From GCA-003244245 sp964250265 (lineage in GTDB: Bacteria; Actinomycetota; Actinomycetes; Mycobacteriales; Pseudonocardiaceae): a stretch of 26,917 nt of DNA. Location: the NCBI GenBank assembly GCA_964250265.1, contig CAXUFG010000045.1, positions 1 to 26,917 on the forward strand, in the 5' to 3' direction. A model generated the notes under the pieces. The model searched no databases. It saw nothing but the letters and a program-made list of their open reading frames with translations, and was not told the DNA's origin. The position numbers were made by a program, and so were the translations under genes. Below are positions 1 through 8,194 of the stretch, in pieces; within the stretch, counting starts at the first letter, position 1, and every line of letters starts with the position of its first letter.

Positions 1-77
1 CCCCCCCCCCCCCCCCCCCCGGGGGGGGGTCGGCCCGCCCCCCCCCGGCCGTTCACCGGCCGGGGGGGGGGGCGGCC
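1..77. repeat. Homopolymer and foldback sequence at the contig edge
   Basis: The window opens with 20 C followed by 9 G, then a C-run/GGCCG arm (about 32-51), a short TTCA-type loop, and a complementary CGGCC/G-run arm (about 57-77). This is a near-perfect GC-only snapback. It lies inside or just before the expected start of cbbX, whose reading frame stays open to base 1. It looks like an assembly or sequencing artefact at a contig end, although a real strong hairpin cannot be excluded. Confidence 0.8.
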
Positions 78-122
78 GACGACGCCGACAACGAAGAAAC
101 GACGTTACCGCCAGACGCCCGG

Positions 123-998
123 GTGGATCTGGCCAAAGAACGCGCCGAGACGGGTATCGATGAGGTCTTCGACTCGCTGAACGCTGACCTGGTGGGCCTG
201 GCGCCGGTCAAGAACCGGATCCGCGAGATCGCCGCACTGCTGCTGGTGGACCGGGCCCGTGCCAAGTTCGGCCTGTCCACCTCCCGGCCCAACCTGCACA
301 TGAGCTTCACCGGTAGCCCGGGTACCGGCAAGACCACCGTGGCGATGCGGATGTCGGACATGCTGCACCGGCTGGGCTACCTGCGCCGGGGGCATCTGGT
401 CTCGGTGACCCGCGACGATCTGGTCGGTCAATACGTCGGGCACACCGCGCCCAAGACCAAGGAGGTGCTCAAGCGGGCGATGGGCGGCGTGCTGTTCATC
501 GACGAGGCCTACTACCTCTACCGCGCGGACAACGAGCGTGATTACGGGCAGGAGTCCATCGAGATCTTGCTACAGGTCATGGAAAATAATCGGGAAGACC
601 TGGTCGTGATCCTGGCCGGCTACAAGGATCGGATCGATTCCTTCTTCGTGTCCAACCCCGGGATGGGCTCCCGGATCGCGCACCACATCGATTTCCCGGA
701 CTACACACTCGACGAGTTGGAGGGCATCGGCCAGCTCATGATCAACGCCGAGGGATACAGCTTCACTCCCGAGGCCAAGCAGACCTTCCGGGAATACCTG
801 CAGCGCCGCAAGGACCAGCCCCGGTTCGCCAACGCCCGCAGCGTCCGCAACGCGATCGAACGGGCCCGGCTGCGCCACGCTAGCCGGATGATGGAGACCG
901 ACCGCCCGGTCAGCAAGGATGAGCTCACCACGCTGGCCACCGAGGACTTCCTCGGCAGCCGCGTCTTCACCGAGAGCACCCAGACCGCGTCCGACTGA
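123..998 (+). CDS. cbbX: CbbX, red-type Rubisco activase (AAA+ ATPase), 5' end uncertain
   Basis: CbbX hexamers use ATP to pull on the C-terminus of the large subunit of red-type (form IC/ID) Rubisco and so release inhibitory sugar phosphates in the cytoplasm. Visible features are Walker A GSPGTGKTT (residues about 64-72), a YVGHTAPKTKEV pore-loop segment, Walker B VLFIDEAYYLY (Asp127, Glu128), a GYKDRIDSFF segment and the typical C-terminal helical lid. The 291 residues from this GTG are close to the family's usual length of about 300. The frame stays open upstream (reading DNEETTLPPDAR before the GTG) into the homopolymer run, so the true start is probably a little further left and lost or corrupted. 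cbbL and cbbS would be expected just outside the window. The call is secure; the start is not. Confidence 0.93.
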   Translation: MDLAKERAETGIDEVFDSLNADLVGLAPVKNRIREIAALLLVDRARAKFGLSTSRPNLHMSFTGSPGTGKTTVAMRMSDMLHRLGYLRRGHLVSVTRDDLVGQYVGHTAPKTKEVLKRAMGGVLFIDEAYYLYRADNERDYGQESIEILLQVMENNREDLVVILAGYKDRIDSFFVSNPGMGSRIAHHIDFPDYTLDELEGIGQLMINAEGYSFTPEAKQTFREYLQRRKDQPRFANARSVRNAIERARLRHASRMMETDRPVSKDELTTLATEDFLGSRVFTESTQTASD

Positions 999-1032
999 CT
1001 CTCACAGCGTCGTTGCTCCCGAGATCAACACA

Positions 1033-1102
1033 GTAGTCGATTTGACGGACTGTGGCCGATTTGACAGCAGTAGTCGATTTGACAGTAGTAGCCGATTTGA
1101 CG
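1033..1102. repeat. Four-copy tandem repeat, period 18-19 bp, core CGATTTGAC
   Basis: The core CGATTTGAC occurs at 1038-1046, 1057-1065, 1075-1083 and 1093-1101, flanked by variants of GTAGTC or GTGGCC. The repeat separation is 19, 18 and 18 bp. The array lies after the cbbX stop and before the HAD gene. The TTTGAC part resembles a -35 box, but no matching -10 at a usual distance was found. It could be an iteron-like regulator binding array or a microsatellite. Confidence 0.85.
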
Positions 1103-1103
1103 G

Positions 1104-1126
1104 GATCACCGCAACGCTGCGTGATC
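1104..1126. terminator. Hairpin after cbbX, terminator or operator
   Basis: GATCACCGCA (1104-1113) pairs with TGCGTGATC (1118-1126), with one bulged C and an ACGC loop. There is no T-tract, so intrinsic termination is possible only in the looser actinobacterial style. It directly follows the tandem repeat array and precedes the HAD gene by about 50 bp, so an operator role is equally possible. Confidence 0.4.
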
Positions 1127-1176
1127 TAATACGCGACGCTCGGTGACCTGATACCGGTCGCCTCGTTGAGCTGGAT

Positions 1177-3834
1177 GTGGACATCACGGGGGCGTCGCCC
1201 GAATTGTTGACTTTTGGGCATTCGCAGCTTGATTGGGTGAAACAGCTGTTAGGCGATGGGTCCTGCTCAGTTCTCTCGTTGGATGTTTTCGACACGGTGC
1301 TGTGGCGCCGCGTGCCGCGACCCACGGACGTGTTCGCCATGTTGGCGGCTCGACTCCGAGCTCAGGGGCGTTGCCCATCTTGGGTCACCGATGCATCGTT
1401 TCGCCAGATGAGGATCGTCGCGGAACGAGAGGCACGGGCTCGCCGTGGACCCTCGGGCGGCGAGGCCTCGCTGTTCGACATCTGGCGCGCGATGCCGTTG
1501 TCGGTGTTCGAACCCGCAGTCCTCGAAGAGCTGGTGGAGGCCGAGGTTGACCTCGAACGCCGGCTCACTGTTGTCGATCTAGATATCGCGAGCGTCGCCG
1601 GGCTGGCCAGAAAGAACGATATTCCGGTCATCCTGGTGTCGGATACCTATTTCACCGAGGACCAGCTCTCCTACTTGTTGGACCGCCCCCAGCTCGAGGG
1701 CTTACACGGTGCACGCGTGTTCCGCTCGCACCAGCACGGCGCCGATAAGACGTCCGGCCTGTGGCCCATCGTGCTCAATGATCTTCAGCTGAGCCCCGAG
1801 CAGCTGTTGCACATCGGGGACAACGAGGTCGCCGATCACACCGTCCCCGCCAGGTTGGGCATCCGCACCGTCCATTACCGGAGAATCGACGATGGTTTCG
1901 CTCGCGTCCTGGAGCGCGAGGGAGAATGCTTCGATCCTTTCGGCCCCTTCGGTGCGGGTCTCGATGCCGCTAGCGGTGACTTCGGACTGACCAGCCTGCG
2001 TGCCAAGACCCTCCAGTCGGGTGCGCGCACCACCGGTTCCCCGATCGATGTGGCGTGGCGATACGGCGCATCGGTGTTGGGCCCGGTGCTGACCGGGTTC
2101 GCCGAATGGGTGGCTCGCCGGGCGCACACGTGCAGCATCCCCGTGGTGTGGTGCCCGATGCGTGAGGGGAAGTTACTCGCCCGGCTCGTCAACGATGCCG
2201 CGCTTGCGCGCGGATGGGAGGTGGAAGCCAAACCGATCTGGCTATCACGACAAGTGACCTCACTCGCTGCGCTGGACTACGTCGACCAGGAATCAATTTC
2301 TGGATTCGCTCGACGCAGCTACCGTCCGACCGTCCGGCATCTCCTCGGGGTGCTGCGGCTGCGCCCAGGTGACGTGCCTTGCCTGGCTGACCAGCTCGAC
2401 ACCCTCCTTGATCAGGAGGACATCGTCGATCGGGTCAGCCTGGCCTTGACCGAGACTCCGCACCTGAGAAACCGGCTGGCGGTCACGGTCACCGGGGCTC
2501 GTGAGCGGCTGCTGAGAGCTCTGCGCCACAGCGGGGCGATGGAGAGCCCTGAGCTGACCCTGGTCGACCTGGGATGGGGCGGGACGATTCAGTTCCAGCT
2601 CGCGCAGGCCCTGCGCATCGCTCGAACCGGCATCGCACCCGCAGGGCTCTACCTGGCACTGGACGAGCGGTCGAGTCGGCTTTATCAAGCGGGGTTGCGA
2701 GCCGAGGGATACCTCGGTCAGTCCGGACATCCCAGAGCTGTCGTCGCGGCGTGCTCGCGCAGCCCAGAGGTCATCGAGCAGTGCGTCAACGCGGTGTGCG
2801 GCTCGCTCATAGATTTCACCGAGGACGGCTCCCCGGTGTTGGGACCCGGCACCGGAGGCCCTTCGCAGGAGGTGGAACGCCAGGCGGTCCAGGAGGGCGT
2901 CTTGGCGTTTCAGCAGCATTGGAATCGTTACATCGTGGAATCCGAGGGCGATTGGCCCGACCTCACCGGATCGGCTCATGGCCGACTGGCCAACATCCTC
3001 ACTTCCGCGCTGAGGTCTCCGACACCCGAGGAAGCCGCGTTGTTCGGTAATTGGCAGCATGAGGACAACTTCGGCTCCACGATTGTTACCCGTATCATTC
3101 CCGACGATCTCATTGCCGCCATTCCCTACTTGTCACCCAACGATCTCGAAGACCTTCACATGCGCGACGCCTTCTGGCCGGCGCTGCTCGCCGCATCCGA
3201 CATTCATCTGAGCGCGGCAGCGCATGCACTCACCACCGGGAACGCCGACCCGATGATGTTCGACCCCGCTGGTGACCCGTTCGAATCCAGCCTGCATGTC
3301 CGCACCGTGGACAATCAGTGGCACACCGGGCCTCGCCGCCGCGTCAGGATCAATCACAACGGCTTGAGCTTCGCCCGGATGAAAGTCGATGTTCCAGCGA
3401 TGACCGAGGCCGCTCTGGCCATTCCAGGACGGCCGGCGATCGTGCGGATCGATTGGATCGAGGCCACCGTGATCACGGGCGGGAACCCGGTCCCGCAACT
3501 CCTGCGCTGGGACAAACCCGAAGATTTCGCCGGCCTGGCCTGCTCAGGCTGCGCCTGGTTGACCGCGAACCTGATCGGGTTCACGGCACCGCACTCCGCG
3601 TTGGTGCTCCCGCTCGCCGCGCGGGCCGGCTCCCCGGTCAACTCGGCCCAGATCAGCGTGGCGTTCGCCATGCTGCCGCAGTCCATCTCACAGCTCGACC
3701 CGCGGATGCCTGCCGCTCCGTTGATCGCGCGGCTGTCAGGTCGGATTCGCGCGGAATACCGAACTCGCGGTGTCGCTGGCGTCGCGGGCGGGGCCGCCCG
3801 CCTGGCCGCGCGGCAGATCACAGGCCGCCGATGA
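1177..3834 (+). CDS. Large HAD-domain protein of the polysaccharide-locus type
   Basis: An 885-residue protein. The N-terminal HAD phosphatase-like domain has motif I LDVFDT (Asp36, Thr40), SDT in the middle (LVSDTYF) and motif IV HIGDNEVADH (Asp215). The following region (about 300-560) contains CPMREGKLLARL, YRPT and VDLGWGGTIQFQLAQAL, a composition I associate with HAD proteins found beside glycosyltransferases in O-antigen and capsule-like loci. The last 300 residues are not recognised. The start is the GTG at 1177, with only a weak ribosome binding site. The stop overlaps the methyltransferase start (ATGA), so the two are translationally coupled. The substrate is unknown; a sugar phosphatase or a glycan-assembly factor is the best guess. 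Confidence 0.75.
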   Translation: MDITGASPELLTFGHSQLDWVKQLLGDGSCSVLSLDVFDTVLWRRVPRPTDVFAMLAARLRAQGRCPSWVTDASFRQMRIVAEREARARRGPSGGEASLFDIWRAMPLSVFEPAVLEELVEAEVDLERRLTVVDLDIASVAGLARKNDIPVILVSDTYFTEDQLSYLLDRPQLEGLHGARVFRSHQHGADKTSGLWPIVLNDLQLSPEQLLHIGDNEVADHTVPARLGIRTVHYRRIDDGFARVLEREGECFDPFGPFGAGLDAASGDFGLTSLRAKTLQSGARTTGSPIDVAWRYGASVLGPVLTGFAEWVARRAHTCSIPVVWCPMREGKLLARLVNDAALARGWEVEAKPIWLSRQVTSLAALDYVDQESISGFARRSYRPTVRHLLGVLRLRPGDVPCLADQLDTLLDQEDIVDRVSLALTETPHLRNRLAVTVTGARERLLRALRHSGAMESPELTLVDLGWGGTIQFQLAQALRIARTGIAPAGLYLALDERSSRLYQAGLRAEGYLGQSGHPRAVVAACSRSPEVIEQCVNAVCGSLIDFTEDGSPVLGPGTGGPSQEVERQAVQEGVLAFQQHWNRYIVESEGDWPDLTGSAHGRLANILTSALRSPTPEEAALFGNWQHEDNFGSTIVTRIIPDDLIAAIPYLSPNDLEDLHMRDAFWPALLAASDIHLSAAAHALTTGNADPMMFDPAGDPFESSLHVRTVDNQWHTGPRRRVRINHNGLSFARMKVDVPAMTEAALAIPGRPAIVRIDWIEATVITGGNPVPQLLRWDKPEDFAGLACSGCAWLTANLIGFTAPHSALVLPLAARAGSPVNSAQISVAFAMLPQSISQLDPRMPAAPLIARLSGRIRAEYRTRGVAGVAGGAARLAARQITGRR

Positions 3835-4931
3835 TGTCACTCACGCACCACCTTGGCACCCGGGATGACCCGCACGCCCAGGCCTGCGAAGCGCGCCGCC
3901 AGCCACTCCTGCTGCACTCGATGTCGGTCTTCCGCGAGTTCTTCGAAATCATCTTCGGGCACCACAACATCTCCACCGTCGTCGAAGTCGGGGTGGAATC
4001 GGGAAAGGCCAGCGGGCTCTACACCAGCCTCGGTGCCTCGGCGGTGTACTGCATCGAGCCGCACCCTACCGAGGAGATCCGCGCCGGCCTCGCCGCAAAC
4101 GACGCACTGCATCTCATCGAGCAACCCTCACCGGAGGCACTCGCCGAGCTGCCGATCGCGGAACTCTATGTGCTCGACGGCGACCACAACTACGCCGTCG
4201 TCCGCCAGGAGCTCGACTGGATCCTCACCCACGCACCAGACGCCGTGGTGGTCCTGCACGACCTGCTCTGGCCATGTGCCCGGCGAGACCTCTACTACGA
4301 GCCGTCGCGCCTGCCCGCCGGGGCTAAGCATCCTGCCAGCCCGGACGGACCGACCGTCTGGCACGACGACCTCACTCCTGCCGGCCTCGTCGGGCTGGGC
4401 GCCTACACCACCGCTGTCCATGCCGGCGGGGAACGCAACGGAGTGCTCACCGCCGTCGAGGACGCGATCGCTCACTCCGAGGCAAACACCGACAAGCGTT
4501 GGCGATTCGCACTGATTCCCGCGGTATTCGGGATGGGAGTGCTCATCCGGGAAACCTCCTCGGCCGCTGCGGACCTCATGCACAGCCTTAAACCCTACTG
4601 CCAGTCCCACCTACTGGCCGCGATGGAGAACAACCGCATCGCCCTATATACCCGCGTCCTGCAGCTGCAATACGAGGCCGTTGCGCACGCCGACAACGCC
4701 GACAGACTCGCAGAATACACACTGGCGCAACGCCGTGAAATCGAACACCTAGAGACCGAACTCTCGAAAGCAATCACCCAGCACACTGCCGAAAAACAAC
4801 ACCTGCACCACGAGAACACCCGACTCGCGCAACTACTCCAGGAGCGAAACAAGGCCTTATCGATCAGGACAGTCCTGGCAACCCTCTTCAGTACTCACGA
4901 CCGAGGAGGATGTGGGGATAACCTCGGTTGA
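3831..4931 (+). CDS. Class I SAM-dependent methyltransferase with C-terminal coiled coil
   Basis: A 366-residue protein starting at ATG 3831, which overlaps the HAD gene stop as ATGA. The SAM-binding motif I is VVEVGVESG (residues 50-58), followed by the acidic strand YCIEPHP and then YVLDGDHNYAVV, typical of the Methyltransf_24 group, and a VLHDLLWP segment. Residues about 275-345 are charged and heptad-like (REIEHLETELSKAI and following), predicting a coiled coil for partner binding. Such proteins occur in cell-surface polysaccharide and glycosylated natural-product loci, so a sugar or glycan methyltransferase is inferred. The 3' end overlaps the convergent AKR gene by 44 bp. The last 15 or so residues (THDRGGCGDNLG) look unlike a domain and may be read-through into foreign sequence. 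Confidence 0.8.
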   Translation: MMSLTHHLGTRDDPHAQACEARRQPLLLHSMSVFREFFEIIFGHHNISTVVEVGVESGKASGLYTSLGASAVYCIEPHPTEEIRAGLAANDALHLIEQPSPEALAELPIAELYVLDGDHNYAVVRQELDWILTHAPDAVVVLHDLLWPCARRDLYYEPSRLPAGAKHPASPDGPTVWHDDLTPAGLVGLGAYTTAVHAGGERNGVLTAVEDAIAHSEANTDKRWRFALIPAVFGMGVLIRETSSAAADLMHSLKPYCQSHLLAAMENNRIALYTRVLQLQYEAVAHADNADRLAEYTLAQRREIEHLETELSKAITQHTAEKQHLHHENTRLAQLLQERNKALSIRTVLATLFSTHDRGGCGDNLG

Positions 4932-6021
4932 CTGGCTCACCCAGATCGACGTTCAGGGAGGCGAGGAACTCCTCCAGCCGGGCGGTCGCGTCTGACACGT
5001 TCTCGGCGTCACCTTTGAACTCGAACTCCACGAAGCAGCCCGCACCCTGTACGTGGTCGAAGACGATTTCGACATCGGGCAGCTTCCACTCCTCGCGGGT
5101 CTTGTCCACGGTCACCAGCGGCGTGAAATCTAGCGCCTCCAGCAGTCGCCGGACTGCCTCGACGTCGGCACAGATCCAGGTGATCTCCTCTGGGAGGAGG
5201 GGGTCACCGAGACAGGTCAGGGTCGTGTGGATCTGGTCAGCGTTGCGGAATCCAACGAGCACGGCTGCCTCGGGGGCGTGCTGGAGCGCATAACGTAGCG
5301 CGACGCGGGCCAGCTCGGTGGGGCTGTCGCCGAACCGGGAACGGATGGGGATCATCATGCCCCGCAGGATCCGGAGGGCTTCAGGACGGAATTGCGGGTC
5401 TGTCGTGCGGTGGTCTCCACTGCTGAACCTCGGTGGTGTGGCGAGGACGTGGCTGTCCAGCAACAAGCCCTGACCGAGGGCTTGCTTGATCAGGACCCCG
5501 GTGCCGTGGCGGCGGGCGAGGACGAAGATGTCGGTCTCGCCCTCGGCGTATCGGGGACTCAGCAGGTCGTACCGGGCAGTCACCACGTCGGGCCGGATCG
5601 GGCTGAAGAGGTGAAGAAACCGAGCTGCCTGAGTTGCGTGCGGTCCGTCGCCTCCGGCCCATTCTTCGGCGAAGGAGTGCGGCGCGCGCATCCCGATCGC
5701 CCGGACCTGACCCCGCCGGCGCAGTTCGTTCATGATCGCGACTGCACCGGACAGGTACCGGTCTCCTGCACCGAAGTCACTGCTGTGAAGGAAGTACACA
5801 TCGAGGTAATCGGTGTTGAGGTTACGCCGTGTGGTGGCGAACTGATGGCGGATCTGCGCCGGGTGGTAGGGGTGTGGGCCGGTGCCGGCGAAGTATCCGA
5901 CCTTGCTGGAGACCACGACCGACGAGCGGTCGACGGTGCACAGCAATCGTCCGAGCAGCCGTTCGGAACACCCGAGTCCGTAAACGTCGGCAGTATCGAA
6001 CAGGGTGACACCCCTCCGCAC
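4888..6021 (-). CDS. Aldo-keto reductase lacking its N-terminus, fused to half a CYTH domain
   Basis: A 377-residue frame. The AKR part shows the catalytic tetrad: Asp9 and Tyr14 in FDTADVYG, Lys40 in VVSSKVGY and His79 in YFLHSSDF. It runs to the usual AKR C-terminal helix (VGFRNADQIHTTL, then LLPEEI). The usual first 40-50 residues (first strands of the barrel) are missing; the frame is closed by a TGA upstream and the only candidate start is GTG 6021. From about residue 287 the sequence switches to the second half of a CYTH domain (class IV adenylate cyclase/triphosphatase type): VTVDKTREEWKL, then VFDHVQGAGCFVEFEF. The first half, with the EXEXK metal-binding motif, is absent. This is either a real fusion, a deletion product or a mis-assembly. 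Enzyme activity is doubtful. Confidence 0.7.
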   Translation of the reverse strand: MRRGVTLFDTADVYGLGCSERLLGRLLCTVDRSSVVVSSKVGYFAGTGPHPYHPAQIRHQFATTRRNLNTDYLDVYFLHSSDFGAGDRYLSGAVAIMNELRRRGQVRAIGMRAPHSFAEEWAGGDGPHATQAARFLHLFSPIRPDVVTARYDLLSPRYAEGETDIFVLARRHGTGVLIKQALGQGLLLDSHVLATPPRFSSGDHRTTDPQFRPEALRILRGMMIPIRSRFGDSPTELARVALRYALQHAPEAAVLVGFRNADQIHTTLTCLGDPLLPEEITWICADVEAVRRLLEALDFTPLVTVDKTREEWKLPDVEIVFDHVQGAGCFVEFEFKGDAENVSDATARLEEFLASLNVDLGEPVNRGYPHILLGREY

Positions 6022-6765
6022 AGCCGGTAGGCGGCGTCCTTGAGGACGCGACGCACACCGCGAACCACCTCGTGGGATCGGCCGTCAAGGATCTTTTCCA
6101 GGGACTTCAGCGTGTAGTCCAAAGCGAAGTTCCGGTCAGTCCACAGTTGAGCCCAGCGGGAAAGCACGCCGATGCGCCAGTCCGCGTACTTGGCCTCCAC
6201 GCGCCCCATCGAGGGATCAACCCGCCCTGCCAGCCCCGCCGCTTGCACCTTCCGGGTATAGGCCGCACGGATCGGCACCCGCCCATTGCCCCTTGTGGCC
6301 CCGTGGGCAGAAGCTACAGAAGTTCGTGCATCCCCGGCTGACCTCCAGTTGGGTGACACCCTGGTGCCGGAGTGTGGTGTCGAGCAGGTCCAGCTCGGGC
6401 CACATGTCGGTCTGGAGCCGGTTGGCCATGGTGGCGTTGCGCCGCACTCGACCGATCCCCAGCGCGCCCTCGCCGCGTGGCGCTCCGCGGTAACCAGCGC
6501 CGCGGACCTGGTCGGTCTCCAGGTCGCCGTGCCAGTAGGCGATTACATCGGCGATGGTGGGCTCACCCGCTCCCCGAGCAATCAACAGACCGGGATAACG
6601 CTCCAGCAGGACGCGTTCGTTGCGGGCGGTCAGGCTCCCTCCGGCGACCATGAGCGGAGGATCGTCAAGGCTGCTGACCGCGTCCAGCAGACGGGTCAAC
6701 AGGTCGTACTGACCGAACGTTGCCGAGATCCCGAGGATGTCCACTTCGCCGGAGCTCGCTCGATG
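6022..6765 (-). pseudogene. B12-binding radical SAM protein, broken
   Basis: Read from the gap leftward. The first segment (6765 to about 6280) has a cobalamin-binding-like domain (VDILGISATFGQYDLL, MVAGGSLTARNERVLL) and the radical SAM cluster motif CTNFCSFC (C-x3-C-x2-C) followed by PRGHKG. This frame stops at 6217. A different frame then gives AAYTRKVQAAGLAGR, YADWRIGVLSRWAQLW and HEVVRGVRRVLKDAAYRL, which I read as the C-terminal end of the same kind of protein. Only about 95 residues follow the cluster motif instead of the usual 250 or more, so both a frameshift and an internal loss are implied. The N-terminus lies in the gap. Such enzymes do methylations or ring rearrangements; the substrate is unknown. 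Confidence 0.65.
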
Positions 6766-6865
6766 NNNNNNNNNNNNNNNNNNNNNNNNNNNNNNNNNNN
6801 NNNNNNNNNNNNNNNNNNNNNNNNNNNNNNNNNNNNNNNNNNNNNNNNNNNNNNNNNNNNNNNNN
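6766..6865. other. Scaffold gap of 100 N
   Basis: Exactly 100 N, the conventional placeholder for a gap of unknown size. The 5' ends of the leftward radical SAM gene and of the rightward TPR regulator both fall in it, so at least several hundred real bases are missing and the two genes were probably divergent. Confidence 0.99.
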
Positions 6866-7197
6866 CGGGCTCTCCGCGACAGCAGAGAGCCAATACCTGC
6901 CACCCGGCTGTTGACCCGCTCGCTGGACACCTACGAGCCGTGGCGGATACGGAGCTGCTGCTTCGTGCAGACCGATCTCGCTGCCACCTATCTGATCGAC
7001 GGCGACTACGACCGAGCCGCAGCGCTGACCCGCGACGCGCTGAACACGGGGGCCAGGTCAGCTCCGGTCGAACAACCAGCCGCATCCGGGCACTCCAGCA
7101 GCAGATCCGACCACTGGACTCGGTTGCTCTGGCGGAGCTGGACGAAGAGATCACGAACTTCCTGCTCGCCCACGACAACGGGGACAGCACAACATGA
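6866..7197 (+). pseudogene. C-terminal fragment of a TPR-type transcriptional regulator, frameshifted
   Basis: From the gap, one frame reads FVQTDLAATYLIDGDYDRAA and then LTRDALNTG, a tetratricopeptide pattern. The continuation VSSGRTTSRIRALQQQI, then LAELDEEITNFLLAHDN, lies in another frame. The tail matches the actinobacterial helix-turn-helix plus TPR regulators (XRE type). Adding one G to the GGGGG run at 7048-7052 joins the two frames exactly as NTGGQVSSGRT. This is either a homopolymer sequencing error or a true mutation. The stop overlaps the menC start as ATGA. Any DNA-binding domain would be in the gap. Confidence 0.6.
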
Positions 7198-8189
7198 TCA
7201 GCGACGGTATGGACGTCGATGGCGCCCGGGTTTACGCAATCCCGCTGGTGACCCGGTTCCGGGGGATCACGGTCCGGGAGGGGATGCTGATCGAGGGGCC
7301 TGCGGGGTGGGGCGAGTTCTGCCCGTTCCGGGAGTACGACGACCGGGAGGCGGCGGGCTGGCTGGCCACCGCGGTGGAGGCCGCGACGCTCGGCTGGCCC
7401 GAACCGGTCCGCGACCGGGTTCCGATCAACTGCACCGTCCCTGCGGTGGGCCCGCAACGCGCCCACGACATCGTCAGCGCCTCCGGTTGCGGCACGGCGA
7501 AGGTGAAGGTCGCCGATCACCCCGCCTCACTCGGTGCGGACCTGGCCCGGGTCGAGGCGGTCCGGGATGCCCTCGGCCCGCGCGGCCACATCCGGGTCGA
7601 CGCCAACGGGCTCTGGGATACCGACACCGCGGTGAGGGTGATCCCCCGACTGGACAAGGCGGCCGGTGGGTTGCAGTACGTGGAACAGCCCTGCGGCAGC
7701 ATCGACGAGCTCGCGGCCGTGCGCCGGAAGGTCACTGTGCGCATCGCCGCCGATGAGTCGATCCGCCGTGCTGAGGACCCGCTTCGGGTCGCGGTCGCCG
7801 GCGCGGCTGATATCGCGGTGATCAAATGTACACCGCTGGGCGGGGTACGCCGTTCGTTGCAGGTGGCCGAGGCCGCCGGGCTGCCCTGCGTGGTGTCCTC
7901 CGCCCTAGAGACCAGCGTCGGGCTGGCCGCCCAGCTCGCCTTGGCTGGCGCACTGCCCGAGCTCGAGTTCGCCTGCGGCCTGGGAACCCTGTCCCTACTG
8001 CACGGCGACGTGGTGCCCGTCGGCTGCTCGCTTCGGCCTGTCGGGGGCTACCTGCCGGTACCCCGTACCCCACCCGTGCCCGATCCCGCGCTGCTCGACA
8101 CCCACGCGCTGACCGACCAGCAGCAGGCGGCATGGTGGTGTGATCGGCTGCACCGCGTGCACGTCGAGCTTTCCCGCATCCGCGCATGA
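7194..8189 (+). CDS. menC: o-Succinylbenzoate synthase
   Basis: MenC dehydrates SHCHC to o-succinylbenzoate in menaquinone synthesis; it belongs to the enolase superfamily. The sequence shows the N-terminal GWGEFCPFREYDD capping segment, KVKVA (Lys pair), VDANGLWD, YVEQPC, AADES (metal-ligand acids) and VIKCTPLGG (second catalytic Lys). The length of 331 residues fits actinobacterial MenC. The start at 7194 overlaps the preceding regulator stop (ATGA) and has GGGGA upstream; ATG 7209 is an alternative that starts nearer the conserved region. It ends 5 bp from the convergent xthA stop. No other men genes are in the window. Confidence 0.93.
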   Translation: MISDGMDVDGARVYAIPLVTRFRGITVREGMLIEGPAGWGEFCPFREYDDREAAGWLATAVEAATLGWPEPVRDRVPINCTVPAVGPQRAHDIVSASGCGTAKVKVADHPASLGADLARVEAVRDALGPRGHIRVDANGLWDTDTAVRVIPRLDKAAGGLQYVEQPCGSIDELAAVRRKVTVRIAADESIRRAEDPLRVAVAGAADIAVIKCTPLGGVRRSLQVAEAAGLPCVVSSALETSVGLAAQLALAGALPELEFACGLGTLSLLHGDVVPVGCSLRPVGGYLPVPRTPPVPDPALLDTHALTDQQQAAWWCDRLHRVHVELSRIRA

Positions 8190-8194
8190 TCCTC

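Noticed and set aside
1033..1102. Tandem repeats as a CRISPR array
   Set aside because: The period is only 18-19 bp with no unique spacers and no cas genes. The Cas4-like protein at 19186 is not near other cas genes either.
3318..3830. Upstream extension of the methyltransferase frame
   Set aside because: It is rich in Arg, Pro and Ser and overlaps the HAD gene in another frame; the ATGA at 3831 is a natural start.
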